Origin: Candidatus Iainarchaeum sp.
Lineage (GTDB): Archaea; B1Sed10-29; WALL01; JAGHAM01
NCBI GenBank assembly: GCA_021161465.1
Contig: JAGHAM010000023.1
Span: 1-64,000, forward strand
DNA: 64,000 nucleotides
Direction of reading: 5' to 3'
A model generated the notes under the pieces. It was not told the DNA's origin. It saw only the letters and a list, made by a program, of their open reading frames with translations, and did not search any database. The position numbers and the translations under genes are program-made. Of this stretch, positions 17,928-26,931 are shown in pieces. Positions within the stretch are counted from its first letter, which is position 1; each line of letters starts with the position of its first letter.

Positions 17928-18506
17928 TCATCTTCCCAATAAACCGCGTTCAACTAACTTTTCATGAATAGAGGACACTCCAACATACCAGAACCAATAG
18001 AAGCCAACCAGCACAACCAGCAGAGTCAGCCTGAAAAACAGCGAGTGCAGGAAAACCATGACTGGAGCTCCAAACCATACGCCAGATGCTAAGGTCAGGG
18101 CAATCCTAATAGGGTTGATTAAAAGCACGAACAAGAAACCAGCAATAGCGCCTACAAACCGGTTTCTCCAGCTCCTGTCCTCGGTTGCCAGTATAGCTCC
18201 AATCAAAATTGCCAGCTCTAAATCACCAACGCAGAGTGGTAGGATCTCCACAGGTAAAGCGAAAACTCCTGTGAGCGTTGGTGGGTTGGTGCAAAATGCA
18301 GTAGTTGATACACCAAACAAAATCAAAACCCAACTTGTTAAAACAGCAGTAACCCACTCAAATTCGTGCATGAACTGCGAAACTATGAAGTAGCAAGTCA
18401 AACCAAAAACGGATAGAAGAACTAAAAAACGCGCGCCCTTCAGAAGCTCCTGCTTGTTGAAAAGTTTAATGGAAGCTTTCTTAGTACGAGGCGAATTCGA
18501 CACCAT
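17928..18506 (-). CDS. Archaeosortase/exosortase family transpeptidase
   Basis: This 192-residue membrane protein has the three conserved exosortase/archaeosortase residues in the right order: Cys92 in EILPLCVGD, Arg134 in INPIRIALTL and His154 in FLHSLFF. Six or so membrane helices surround them. The family cleaves C-terminal sorting signals of exported proteins and is thought to attach the proteins to lipid. The next gene downstream encodes a large protein with a matching tail layout. The gene is divergent from a Cys-rich surface protein gene, with only 32 bp between the starts. Confidence 0.88.
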   Translation of the reverse strand: MVSNSPRTKKASIKLFNKQELLKGARFLVLLSVFGLTCYFIVSQFMHEFEWVTAVLTSWVLILFGVSTTAFCTNPPTLTGVFALPVEILPLCVGDLELAILIGAILATEDRSWRNRFVGAIAGFLFVLLINPIRIALTLASGVWFGAPVMVFLHSLFFRLTLLVVLVGFYWFWYVGVSSIHEKLVERGLLGR

Positions 18507-18538
18507 GTTTTTTATACTAGGTATTATTCTATTTAACT
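18507..18538. promoter_or_regulatory. Compact divergent promoter pair
   Basis: The 32-bp gap holds two TATA elements. ttttatac (18510-18517) is 26 nt before the plus-strand ATG at 18539. tctatttaac, read on the minus strand as gttaaataga (18528-18537), is about 27 nt before the minus-strand ATG at 18506. Both transcripts would be leaderless, and the two initiation complexes would overlap. Confidence 0.6.
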
Positions 18539-20764
18539 ATGCGTGCATGGGTACCTATTGCAATTCTTTTGCTTATCGCTGCAGGTAGCGTTCTGGTTCT
18601 CAACGAAGTTTTTAGTCCAAATCCAACCGGGCTTGCTGGGCTTTACCTTGGAGGCGACACTCACCAAGGGGAAGTAAACATAACCGCCAGAGTGATCAAA
18701 GATACAAGTGAACCCCTAATCAATGCAAGAGTTGATGGGGATAATATAATAATCACAGTATGTGACCCAGAACTTCCAGATGGTTTTCCAGGTGTTGGAA
18801 TTGGACCAAACCCGGATATAACGGTATACATAGATGGCAATAAGATAGAAAACTTAGTGCTTGGTGAAGATGAACAAGAGTACATCATATATGATTTTGT
18901 TGAATATCTCTCCACTATGAATCAACATAGCTTGATGGTCACGGTTTCAGATTCACTTGGAAATGAAAGAAGCATAACCGGTTCAATAAAAGAAAAATCG
19001 GGATACAGGAAACATACATTTTATGAGAGCTCAGGAAGCATATACGACTCATTAATGACGACGAATGAAGAACTCATTATTAGGACACATAAAAAACTAA
19101 AAGCTGATAAGATTGCGCTTTGTGTTGGTAGATCATATCTCCATATCCCCGTTCTCTCTTGTGATGATAAGAGTTACGTCAGAGCATACGTGGATAAAGG
19201 TAATAACGAATGGATTAGAGTAGACTCTCCATTCAGTAGATTATGTTGCTGTCCAGATCTCAAGTGCGGATGCGCATTCGACCCTGGGACTTATTTTGGA
19301 TGGGTCTATCCTAAATGCAACACCTTTGATTATGCTGGCAATGTAACAGGATTTAAGGCATCTGTGAAAACTGGAATATTCCAATCAGACCCAGGTATCT
19401 GGTATTTTAAGGCTGTGGTCCTCTCTAAAGGATATGAAATCACAGGATTTGACAAAGATCTTTCAACCTGTGGAGGCCATTTTAAAGGACTTTTAGAATG
19501 CAAAGAAAAAAATGAAGGCGATTCATGCTCTGATGGGAGGGGTATCTGCTGCAATGGAGAATGTATTACTCCAGACTGCTCATCAGACAGTGACTGCGGA
19601 ACCAGTGATGAATGTACAACTTATGAATGTATGAACCCCGGAACGTGTGAAGCAAAATGTGAAAAGATTGTTGAGGATGATTGTGAAAACTGTGCCAAAT
19701 CAGGGGAAGACTGTTCTAATGATATGCCATGTTGCATCTCGTCTGGGTTAACCTGTTGTGATAGCGGTCCAAATGCTGGGAAGTGTATGACCGATTGTGG
19801 TGGAACTACTGGAACCCACACTTGCTGGAAGTGCGATGGAACCACTGCAAAAAGTATCTCTTGCTCAGCTAGTGATTCTTGTGGAACAGGTGATTGCAGT
19901 GGTTATTCTCTCAGTTCAAGACCTACATGTGGAACTGACGAGCCTACATGTGAAATAGTAACCAGCGGAAATCCAGATGATGATATAGGTCTATGGCTTG
20001 AAGACTGGCACTTTGCCAAATATTCAGAGGCAACTGCTGATAAGACAAGGGGGGAGTTCCAGGTTGTAGCATCCGCACCTTCTGGTAAAACCTTAGATAG
20101 AATCGCTTGCACAAGGGAGGGTGGGTTAGCAGATTTACTCCCCATAACTAAATCTGTTTCAGGACAGACAGCAACAGCAAATTTCAATGTGTGGGAAGTT
20201 GTTGGGGATGACTTCAGTGGTGAGGATAATATAGTCTGTCAGGTGTATACCTCAGATGATAGTCGGGGTATCTGCACCTCTCCACAAAAGGTGAAATTCA
20301 CCCAATTTGACGATTGTAAACTGAATTATGCTATACCTGACCAGAGTTGTGTTGTTGAGATTTCAAAAGATATATCTGATATTGACTCCTCTCTATCGGA
20401 AATAGAATTGAAGAGGTTCCATGCTCAGATCAAATCCTGCAGTTCTCATGAGGAGTATAACTGCCATGAGAGATTTTATTTAGGGTATTCGGGCTCTGAA
20501 ACTAAATATTGCGATGGAGAATACGCAACACACATTAGTATGGGACTTTCGATATGTGATTGGTATCACAAGTACGGGCCAGACCACTACGGTTTCAAAC
20601 CTATGCGGGTAGATTCATTTAAATGGTACAATAGTTGCCAGGTGTATACCTATGGACATGATTGGGTTGATCTTTATTTGAACTTAGATGGTTGCCAAGA
20701 TTATGACGGATGGTCGGATGAAAGCAAATGTGACTTCTATAAGGCAAACGATTGTGCGACCTAG
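18539..20764 (+). CDS. Anchored Cys-rich extracellular protein
   Basis: This 741-residue protein has an N-terminal hydrophobic helix (residues 6-22, signal anchor or signal peptide) followed by a beta-rich Ig-like domain. A Cys-rich middle (about 318-470) carries GDSCSDGRGICCNGEC, SDSDCG and ISSGLTCC knots, in the same style as the giant Cys-rich protein at 1260. The C-terminal region also has many paired cysteines. No C-terminal membrane helix is visible. It is probably a disulfide-stabilised surface protein. The family is unknown, and divergence from the archaeosortase gene suggests coordinated expression. Confidence 0.8.
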   Translation: MRAWVPIAILLLIAAGSVLVLNEVFSPNPTGLAGLYLGGDTHQGEVNITARVIKDTSEPLINARVDGDNIIITVCDPELPDGFPGVGIGPNPDITVYIDGNKIENLVLGEDEQEYIIYDFVEYLSTMNQHSLMVTVSDSLGNERSITGSIKEKSGYRKHTFYESSGSIYDSLMTTNEELIIRTHKKLKADKIALCVGRSYLHIPVLSCDDKSYVRAYVDKGNNEWIRVDSPFSRLCCCPDLKCGCAFDPGTYFGWVYPKCNTFDYAGNVTGFKASVKTGIFQSDPGIWYFKAVVLSKGYEITGFDKDLSTCGGHFKGLLECKEKNEGDSCSDGRGICCNGECITPDCSSDSDCGTSDECTTYECMNPGTCEAKCEKIVEDDCENCAKSGEDCSNDMPCCISSGLTCCDSGPNAGKCMTDCGGTTGTHTCWKCDGTTAKSISCSASDSCGTGDCSGYSLSSRPTCGTDEPTCEIVTSGNPDDDIGLWLEDWHFAKYSEATADKTRGEFQVVASAPSGKTLDRIACTREGGLADLLPITKSVSGQTATANFNVWEVVGDDFSGEDNIVCQVYTSDDSRGICTSPQKVKFTQFDDCKLNYAIPDQSCVVEISKDISDIDSSLSEIELKRFHAQIKSCSSHEEYNCHERFYLGYSGSETKYCDGEYATHISMGLSICDWYHKYGPDHYGFKPMRVDSFKWYNSCQVYTYGHDWVDLYLNLDGCQDYDGWSDESKCDFYKANDCAT

Positions 20765-20777
20765 CCCTCACCAATAT

Positions 20778-20787
20778 CTATAAATAA
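20778..20787 (+). promoter_or_regulatory. TATA box of the pilus locus
   Basis: ctataaataa is centred about 26 nt before the ATG at 20809, predicting a leaderless transcript for the ATPase and platform genes. Confidence 0.6.
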
Positions 20788-20808
20788 AACCCTTGCTTCT
20801 TTCTAATC

Positions 20809-23094
20809 ATGGCTAGTGGTAAGGTTAAAGTTGTAACCAAGGGCGGAAAGCGCTACCTGACTATTGATTGCAGCGGCTCGCCTTACGGGCCAAGTATTGC
20901 TGATTATCCCCAGAGAATGGCCCAGGTCATTGAGGCTCTCACTGTAAACGACGTTGATGGAATCGTCCTAGCTGATGTTTACGAGCGCGTCTATGACGAG
21001 AGGCAAACGCGCATGTTGAAGGAAATCGCGCGACTGGTTGTGAAGTTCAAGAAAGCTGGTGTCTGGGCACCTTCGATGCTTGGTGGGAATGCCTGCTCCA
21101 GGTTCATATCTAAAAGAAAGGGCCTTATGGTTGATATTGCAAGCAATCTGCTGCGCACTGACCCGATAAGGGCTTACATAAAGTGCCTGCAAGCCATAGA
21201 TATGGAAAAAGCAAAACTTGAGATAATCCAGCCACCTTACAAGAAGTGCACCCAGAAGTACATGGAGACTCTTGAATTCGTCAGGGCCAACCTTGAAGCC
21301 ACCGAGCTGATACAAAAGCTCAGAAATTATATAAAGAAGCTCAAAAGCATACCGCCAGGAAGAGGGTTTTACAGAAGCATACTCGAAGCACAGCTGAAGC
21401 CATCTTTCATAGGCTCAAGGCTTATATTTGACCTGCCGGAGGAGATAGAGCTCCTGGACCAGTATGCAGTAGGGGACACCAAAGTCAGCATCTACAAGCA
21501 CCCCGAGAGGGTGGAGGCTTTATACATACTGGACCCGCCCGAATACTCACTAACCCCTGAACAATATTTCCTTATGTCCAAAACCAAGGAGATAGTCAGT
21601 GGGTATCACCCAGAAGGCCTGGAATTCACAGACCTTGCAACCAACAAAGGCTACTTCAGAAAGATTTATGAAACAACTATAGCAGACCTAGCAAATGAAA
21701 ACAACATAACTGCAACCCCTGAAGAAATCGCAGAACTGGCAAGAATAGTTGTAAGATACACAATTGGCTTTGGAATGATGGGTGTTTTGCTCTCAGACGA
21801 GAAACTAACTGATGTTTACATGGATGCCCCATTAGGGTACAGACCTGTGTATGTAGTACACTCCGATCACGGGCTGTGTGAAACCAATATAATCTTCTCA
21901 GAAGAGGAAGCAGAAGGTATTATATCCCGCTTCAGGTCGATGAGTGGGAGGCCATTTGACGAAGCACACCCAATCATGGACTTCGACCTGGCTGAATACC
22001 ACGCCAGAACTGCAACCATAGGGAGGCCACTTTCACCTGATGGTATTGGGTTCGCCCTGAGGATACACAAGTCTACCCCATGGACGCTCCCACAGTTCAT
22101 AGACGTTAAAATGCTTACGCCAGAAGTGGCAGGGCTGCTTTCCTTCCTGATTGACTCACAAGCCTCAACACTTGTGGTCGGTAGCAGGGGCGCTGGCAAA
22201 ACTTCAATGCTGATGGCCCTCATGCTGGAAATCCTGCGTTCGCAAAGAATCATAACTATAGAGGATACGTTAGAGCTGCCGGTTGACCACATGAGAAGTA
22301 TAGGGTTTAAGGTATGCAGACTTAAAACAAGGTCAGCAATATCTGTTGGCCAGGTCACGGCAGAGGTCAGCCCAGAGGATGCACTCAGAACAGCACTCCG
22401 TCTTGGTGAGTCAGTGTTGATAGTTGGCGAAGTTAGAAGTAAGGAAGCCTTAGTGCTTTACGAAGCCATGCGCGTTGGCGCGATTGGAAACGTCGTCATG
22501 GGCACCATCCACGGAGAGAACGCTTACTCTGTTTGGGATAGGGTTGTAAATGACCTTGGGGTACCAAACACATCATTCAAGGCAACAGATATGTGTGTCA
22601 CATGCGCGCCCATCAGGTTCAAAGGTTCACTAAAACGGGATAGAAGGCTAATTGAGGTCACAGAGATAGGTAAAGATTGGTATGAAGACCCAAAGAAAGA
22701 AGGCGGGCTAATCGACCTGGTAACCTACGATGCTGGCACTGACACGCATAAGATACATAAGGACAACATACTTAATAACTCGCATTTCTTTAAGCGGACC
22801 GTCAAACTAAGAGGCCTTGATATGGAAGAGATATGGAACGACATAGTGTACAGAGGGAAGGTAAAGGCTACATTGGTTGATTTCAAGAACAAGTACAACC
22901 TCCCCGAGCTGCTTGAGTCTGAAAACACAGTGGAAGCAAATGATATGTATCTGCTTATGCAGGAGAGGAGCAGGCAGGAGGTTGGCGCTGTTGAATACGC
23001 AAAGGTCTTTGACAAGTGGAAGAAATGGGTTGGGGAAACCATGGTGAAAGGCTTGCTGGCAAGGAGGAAGAGCAGTGAGGAAGCAAAAGGATAA
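20809..23094 (+). CDS. Type IV pilus/secretion ATPase (GspE/FlaI/VirB11 family)
   Basis: This 761-residue protein has a long N-terminal region (about 330 residues), then a secretion ATPase core: Walker A GSRGAGKT (458-465), the acid box TIEDTLELP, a Walker-B-like LIVGEVR (537-543), and the His box GTIHGENAYSVWDRV. A C-terminal extension of about 140 residues follows. There is no ferredoxin domain, unlike the ATPase at 5924. It should act as a hexamer at the membrane to drive pilin assembly. It overlaps the platform gene by 20 nt, and the pilin cluster follows directly. Confidence 0.92.
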   Translation: MASGKVKVVTKGGKRYLTIDCSGSPYGPSIADYPQRMAQVIEALTVNDVDGIVLADVYERVYDERQTRMLKEIARLVVKFKKAGVWAPSMLGGNACSRFISKRKGLMVDIASNLLRTDPIRAYIKCLQAIDMEKAKLEIIQPPYKKCTQKYMETLEFVRANLEATELIQKLRNYIKKLKSIPPGRGFYRSILEAQLKPSFIGSRLIFDLPEEIELLDQYAVGDTKVSIYKHPERVEALYILDPPEYSLTPEQYFLMSKTKEIVSGYHPEGLEFTDLATNKGYFRKIYETTIADLANENNITATPEEIAELARIVVRYTIGFGMMGVLLSDEKLTDVYMDAPLGYRPVYVVHSDHGLCETNIIFSEEEAEGIISRFRSMSGRPFDEAHPIMDFDLAEYHARTATIGRPLSPDGIGFALRIHKSTPWTLPQFIDVKMLTPEVAGLLSFLIDSQASTLVVGSRGAGKTSMLMALMLEILRSQRIITIEDTLELPVDHMRSIGFKVCRLKTRSAISVGQVTAEVSPEDALRTALRLGESVLIVGEVRSKEALVLYEAMRVGAIGNVVMGTIHGENAYSVWDRVVNDLGVPNTSFKATDMCVTCAPIRFKGSLKRDRRLIEVTEIGKDWYEDPKKEGGLIDLVTYDAGTDTHKIHKDNILNNSHFFKRTVKLRGLDMEEIWNDIVYRGKVKATLVDFKNKYNLPELLESENTVEANDMYLLMQERSRQEVGAVEYAKVFDKWKKWVGETMVKGLLARRKSSEEAKG

Positions 23095-25165
23095 GTTCCT
23101 GGATGCCATGTACAGCGATGGCGAGGAGCTGGCAGCCGAGAAACCAAAGGAACCGCTCTACATTAAGTTCTGCAAGTACTCATACAAATACTTTGGGAAG
23201 AACGCTAAAAAAGAGCTTACAGAAAAATACAAAGTTGCACTTGCATTCCTGGACTGGGACATAGAGCCACAAGAACTTAACTCCGCACCACTATTTGCAA
23301 TGACCATTGGCATCATGCTTTCTTTTTTATGGGCACTGCTAAATTATGTGTTTTACAATTTCTTTAGGCCTATAGAACTTGGCGGGGCAACCCTGATAGG
23401 ATACGCGCCTGAACTTGGTTTACCACTAATGATTTACTTGCTCCCATTTGCAGGAGCGCTTGGGCTGGGATACTACATACAGGCTTACCCCTTGAAAGCT
23501 GCTGAGAAGGAAAAGATAAAGTCCCTCAGATACATACCGGAGATAGTGAACTACATTGTGATGTCCATGAAGGTCTCACCGAATCTGGAGAGAGCTATCC
23601 GGTTTGCTGCCGAGCATGGGCATGGCAGGATTGCGAAAGATTTCAGAAAGCTGCACTATGATATACAAATAGGCAAATACAAAACCGTGGAAGAAGCTTT
23701 GGACTACCTGGCGTGGAAGTGGGGAGAGTATTCAGAAGAATTCAAGCATGCTCTAATGCTCATCCGCTCATCTGTGATGGAAATTGATGAGGGCAAGAGG
23801 AATAACTTATTGGATAAGGCTGTTGAGGATACACTAGCTGGAGTCAAAGACAAGATGGATATGTACTCACGAGCTATGCACCAGCCATCGATATACCTCT
23901 ACTATTTTGGGGTGCTCTTGCCTCTCCTGCTGGTAATAATCATCCCAGTTGGGTCAATGATGGCAGCAGACACTATGGGCTTCCTTGCAACCCCTGCTGC
24001 CATGATTTTGATGTATAACATAGCGATACCCGCAGTGTCCCTACTGCTTGCGAAATCGATACTTGAGAAAAAGCCCCCCACCCGACCAGTGCCGAAGATT
24101 CCTGATAACCTGCCTGGCTTACCAAAAAAGGGCTGGTTTAGTATAGGCAGTTACCAGCTTCCAATAGGTCTTATAAGCCTTGGTATACTGGCTTCGCTTG
24201 TCATAGCTGGCTTCGCGCTTGAGCCAGTCCTAAACCCAAAGCCGCCTGCGTACATGACTGCTGGAAGAGATGTTGAACACCTGCCAATAGTGGAGTACGC
24301 CGGAATTGCACTTGGCTTTGTCTGGGCAGCCTCATTTTACATCTGGGCAAGCAACAAGGATAAGAGGAAAGCCCAGCTGGAGCTGATTAGGATGGAAGAC
24401 GAGTTCCAGGACACCCTCTACGTTTTAGCCTCCCGACTTGGTGAGGGAAAACCAATGGAAGAAGCCTTAAAGCACTCGGCTGAGTTCCTGCCAAACTCGC
24501 CAACAACTAAGAAGATATTCATACCGACACTTCAGAACGTAACTGTGATGGGAATGACCTTAAAGATGGCCCTTTTTGACAAGGCCTATGGCTCGCTGAA
24601 ATATATTCCATCGGATTTTATCAGAGGGACCATGAGAATAGTGGTTGAATCGCTGACTCTTGGTGTACAGACAGCAGCGCGTTCACTGGTTTCACTTTCG
24701 CTCCAGTTGCAGGACTCGCAAAAGGTGGAAAGGTCATTAAGGGCCTTGCTTGAAGATATCACAAGCATGATGAGCATTATGAGCACTTTGATTGCACCTG
24801 TAGTGCTTGGGATTACCATAGCCTTGCAGAAAGTTATTTACAGCGCGCTTGGTAGTGCTGCAGGGAACAGCGCGTTAAAGAATATAAACACGGCGGGCAT
24901 ACCAGGCGTGGGTATGGTCTCACCAATGTTGAACATGAACATGGGGGCAAAACTCCCAGCCATAGACCAAACAATGCTCCTGGCAATAATAACAATATAC
25001 ATGATTGAGATAGTCCTAGTCCTTATCTACTTCGCATCCAGCGTCACTGAGGGTGACAACAAGCTGGCTTTCAAGATAAACGCAAGCATTGCATTGCCAA
25101 TATCACTAACAATATTCTTTGCAATAGCCTTCTTCGCCACCAAACTAATTCCAGCAGGGATCTGA
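23075..25165 (+). CDS. TadC/FlaJ-like pilus platform protein with two F domains
   Basis: This 696-residue protein has two copies of the type II secretion F domain. The first follows two membrane helices (about 70-130), with EIVNYIVMSMKVSPNLERAI near residue 160. The second starts near 445 (EDEFQDTLYVLASRLGEGKPMEEAL). Several membrane helices follow each copy. FlaJ and archaeal pilus TadC proteins share this layout. It is the membrane partner of the ATPase encoded just upstream. Confidence 0.9.
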   Translation: MRKQKDKFLDAMYSDGEELAAEKPKEPLYIKFCKYSYKYFGKNAKKELTEKYKVALAFLDWDIEPQELNSAPLFAMTIGIMLSFLWALLNYVFYNFFRPIELGGATLIGYAPELGLPLMIYLLPFAGALGLGYYIQAYPLKAAEKEKIKSLRYIPEIVNYIVMSMKVSPNLERAIRFAAEHGHGRIAKDFRKLHYDIQIGKYKTVEEALDYLAWKWGEYSEEFKHALMLIRSSVMEIDEGKRNNLLDKAVEDTLAGVKDKMDMYSRAMHQPSIYLYYFGVLLPLLLVIIIPVGSMMAADTMGFLATPAAMILMYNIAIPAVSLLLAKSILEKKPPTRPVPKIPDNLPGLPKKGWFSIGSYQLPIGLISLGILASLVIAGFALEPVLNPKPPAYMTAGRDVEHLPIVEYAGIALGFVWAASFYIWASNKDKRKAQLELIRMEDEFQDTLYVLASRLGEGKPMEEALKHSAEFLPNSPTTKKIFIPTLQNVTVMGMTLKMALFDKAYGSLKYIPSDFIRGTMRIVVESLTLGVQTAARSLVSLSLQLQDSQKVERSLRALLEDITSMMSIMSTLIAPVVLGITIALQKVIYSALGSAAGNSALKNINTAGIPGVGMVSPMLNMNMGAKLPAIDQTMLLAIITIYMIEIVLVLIYFASSVTEGDNKLAFKINASIALPISLTIFFAIAFFATKLIPAGI

Positions 25166-25651
25166 ATGCAAAAGGGGCAGTACTACGCAGTGATGAAACT
25201 ACTCCAGGCTGCCGTGTTCGCTGCGGTGCTGATGCTAGTTGCTTGGGGCATAATCAGCTATATCGAAAGCTACATGGCAGGCACTGATGTCCGAAGTGTC
25301 TCCGTTGAAGTTCTTAAGAGTGCCTATGTGTCAAGGGATGCAAACCAGTCATTTACTCGAGAGGCCAAGCTTATGGGGCAAGGCTTCAGTAATGAATCCC
25401 TGAGGAATTCAGCAGGCATACCTAAAGGGACCATAATAAGAATTTTCTGTAACGAAAGCTTCTGTGAAAATCCATGCCATTACTATAGCGATAAGTCCCA
25501 CTGGAACAACCATTGTGGCGACCAAGTAACACTAAAGAAAGGCGGGAAGATAAAAGTATGTGCCTCATGCAAAACATATGGAACAACAGTTAAAACAGTT
25601 AAGTGCGGGCTCTTCCTAGATGCAGATACTTGCAACATTTACATGCCCTGA
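25166..25651 (+). CDS. Pilin-like protein with class III signal peptide
   Basis: This 161-residue protein begins MQKGQYY, so the likely prepilin peptidase cleavage site is KG|Q, followed by a hydrophobic helix (residues 9-32). Four pairs of cysteines occur in the C-terminal half. The ATG directly follows the stop codon of the platform gene, so the two are coupled. It is probably a pilin or minor pilin of the system encoded upstream. Confidence 0.78.
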   Translation: MQKGQYYAVMKLLQAAVFAAVLMLVAWGIISYIESYMAGTDVRSVSVEVLKSAYVSRDANQSFTREAKLMGQGFSNESLRNSAGIPKGTIIRIFCNESFCENPCHYYSDKSHWNNHCGDQVTLKKGGKIKVCASCKTYGTTVKTVKCGLFLDADTCNIYMP

Positions 25652-25675
25652 TTGACTCGCGACTAGAACAGTAAA

Positions 25676-25713
25676 CTATTTAAATACCAATAATGTAGTT
25701 TTGAGTAGGTGAT
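25676..25713 (+). promoter_or_regulatory. TATA box and ribosome binding site of pilin gene A
   Basis: actatttaaata at 25676-25687 predicts a transcript start near 25707, which leaves a leader of about 10 nt with aggtga before the ATG at 25717. Confidence 0.55.
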
Positions 25714-25716
25714 TTC

Positions 25717-26190
25717 ATGCTAAATGAGAGAGGTCAAGCGTTTGATGCGTTTAAGCTGCTGATAGCTGCAGTGGTTGCTGGTGCAATACTTGTTATAATA
25801 TTAGGTATGCTTCAGGGTTTCATAATACCTGTTGGACAGCCTATGAGTGTTATGACTCAGGGCATATCAACTACCTCAAAAGCCGCTGGCTCTGGAACAG
25901 TTTCTCCACAAGCAGTTAAGTTTGTAAAGGGAGATATACTTTCAACTGATGGCGTAGCCGACCAGGCTGGCGTAAACAAAAATAGAGTCTGCTTTTGCAA
26001 TAGCACAACAATAGATGGTGCTAAAGCCTGCCCAGCAGGATATGTATTTGATAATGGTACATACTTCACAGTCCTTGGAAAATGTGGAGGTACCACTGGT
26101 ATGAGCATAGAAGCATTAGAGGACATTAATGGAAAGATAAGGGTATACAACAAGGAAGGGACTTTTTACATAGGTTTCAAACCAAGTTAG
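25717..26190 (+). CDS. Type IV pilin-like protein A
   Basis: This 157-residue protein has the N-terminus MLNERGQAFDAFKLL: cleavage after RG, Gln at +1, then a hydrophobic helix of about 20 residues, as in archaeal class III signal peptides. The head domain contains VCFCNS and later cysteines. Its first ~25 codons are almost identical at DNA level to pilin B (26434), and the rest is a diverged homologue. It is a good candidate for a major or alternative pilin. Confidence 0.85.
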   Translation: MLNERGQAFDAFKLLIAAVVAGAILVIILGMLQGFIIPVGQPMSVMTQGISTTSKAAGSGTVSPQAVKFVKGDILSTDGVADQAGVNKNRVCFCNSTTIDGAKACPAGYVFDNGTYFTVLGKCGGTTGMSIEALEDINGKIRVYNKEGTFYIGFKPS

Positions 26191-26207
26191 GTTTAGAAGG
26201 TAAATAG

Positions 26208-26336
26208 ATGAACACCAAGGGAGATGTGAACTGGACACCAATATACCTGCTGATACTGGCAGCAATAGCCTTAATCCTGATAGTAAGCGTTATAAAGCCA
26301 ATGTTCCAAGCGGCTGCTGGAAACATAAGCTTCTAA
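26208..26336 (+). CDS. 42-residue mini-pilin-like protein
   Basis: The ATG at 26208 opens a 42-codon frame ending at TAA 26334-26336. The product begins MNTKGDVNWTPIYLL, giving a possible KG|D prepilin cleavage site, and then has one hydrophobic helix and a short polar end (AAAGNISF). It lies 17 nt after pilin A and before pilin B, with gaagg upstream. The size, position and signal suggest a pilin with no head domain. Its short length makes it uncertain. Confidence 0.6.
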   Translation: MNTKGDVNWTPIYLLILAAIALILIVSVIKPMFQAAAGNISF

Positions 26337-26390
26337 GGTACATGGAGCGTTGCAACCTGCGCCCAACTGCAAGTGGTTGGTAAAAGTAAA

Positions 26391-26400
26391 GTATTTAAAT
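26391..26400 (+). promoter_or_regulatory. TATA box of pilin gene B
   Basis: gtatttaaat lies 34-43 nt upstream of the ATG at 26434 and is followed by a tagaggag ribosome binding site. It resembles the TATA box of pilin A. Confidence 0.55.
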
Positions 26401-26433
26401 GAAAACATTGTTATTTGCTCTAGAGGAGTTAGT

Positions 26434-26892
26434 ATGTTAAACGAGAGAGGTCAGGCGTTTGATGCGTTTAAGCTACTGATAGCTGCAGTGGTTGCAGCAG
26501 CTATACTTGCTGTTATTTATGCTATAATCATCCAAGTCCAGCCACCATTTCAACAAGCCGCACAAACAATAACAAAAGGTATCTCATCTGAGAATATTGC
26601 TGGTGCTGGCTCATATTATGGAGATGGAAAAGTTAAGTTCAATAAAGGTAGGGTGCTATCTTCAAGTGGTCTCGCTGGAGCAGTCGGTATAAATGAGAAG
26701 AATGTTTGTTTTTGCACTTCCACCAATCCGCCAGAGTGCCCAAGTGACTCTATATTCACGGAACCTGATTTTACAGTAACAGGAACATGTGGAAATGGAC
26801 AAACACTAAAAGCAAACGAAGAAGTATATGGTAATGTGTGGATATACAGAAACAATGACAACAGGTACATGATTGGTTTCCAGAAAAGTTGA
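26434..26892 (+). CDS. Type IV pilin-like protein B
   Basis: This 152-residue protein from the ATG at 26434 has a good ribosome binding site (gaggag). The N-terminus MLNERGQAFDAFKLL and the helix match pilin A, and the head keeps VCFCTS and the Gly-rich C-terminal end but is otherwise diverged. The longer in-frame start at 26350 would bury the signal peptide and lies upstream of the promoter. It is a pilin or alternative pilin of the same system. Confidence 0.85.
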   Translation: MLNERGQAFDAFKLLIAAVVAAAILAVIYAIIIQVQPPFQQAAQTITKGISSENIAGAGSYYGDGKVKFNKGRVLSSSGLAGAVGINEKNVCFCTSTNPPECPSDSIFTEPDFTVTGTCGNGQTLKANEEVYGNVWIYRNNDNRYMIGFQKS

Positions 26893-26900
26893 TGATAAAC

Positions 26901-26908
26901 ATTTATAG
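26901..26908 (+). promoter_or_regulatory. TATA box of pilin-like gene C
   Basis: atttatag is centred 27 nt before the ATG at 26932. The stretch from here to the start codon resembles the same stretch before the paralogue at 27610. Confidence 0.55.
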
Positions 26909-26931
26909 CCTAGTTGTTCGTTATTTTGAGT

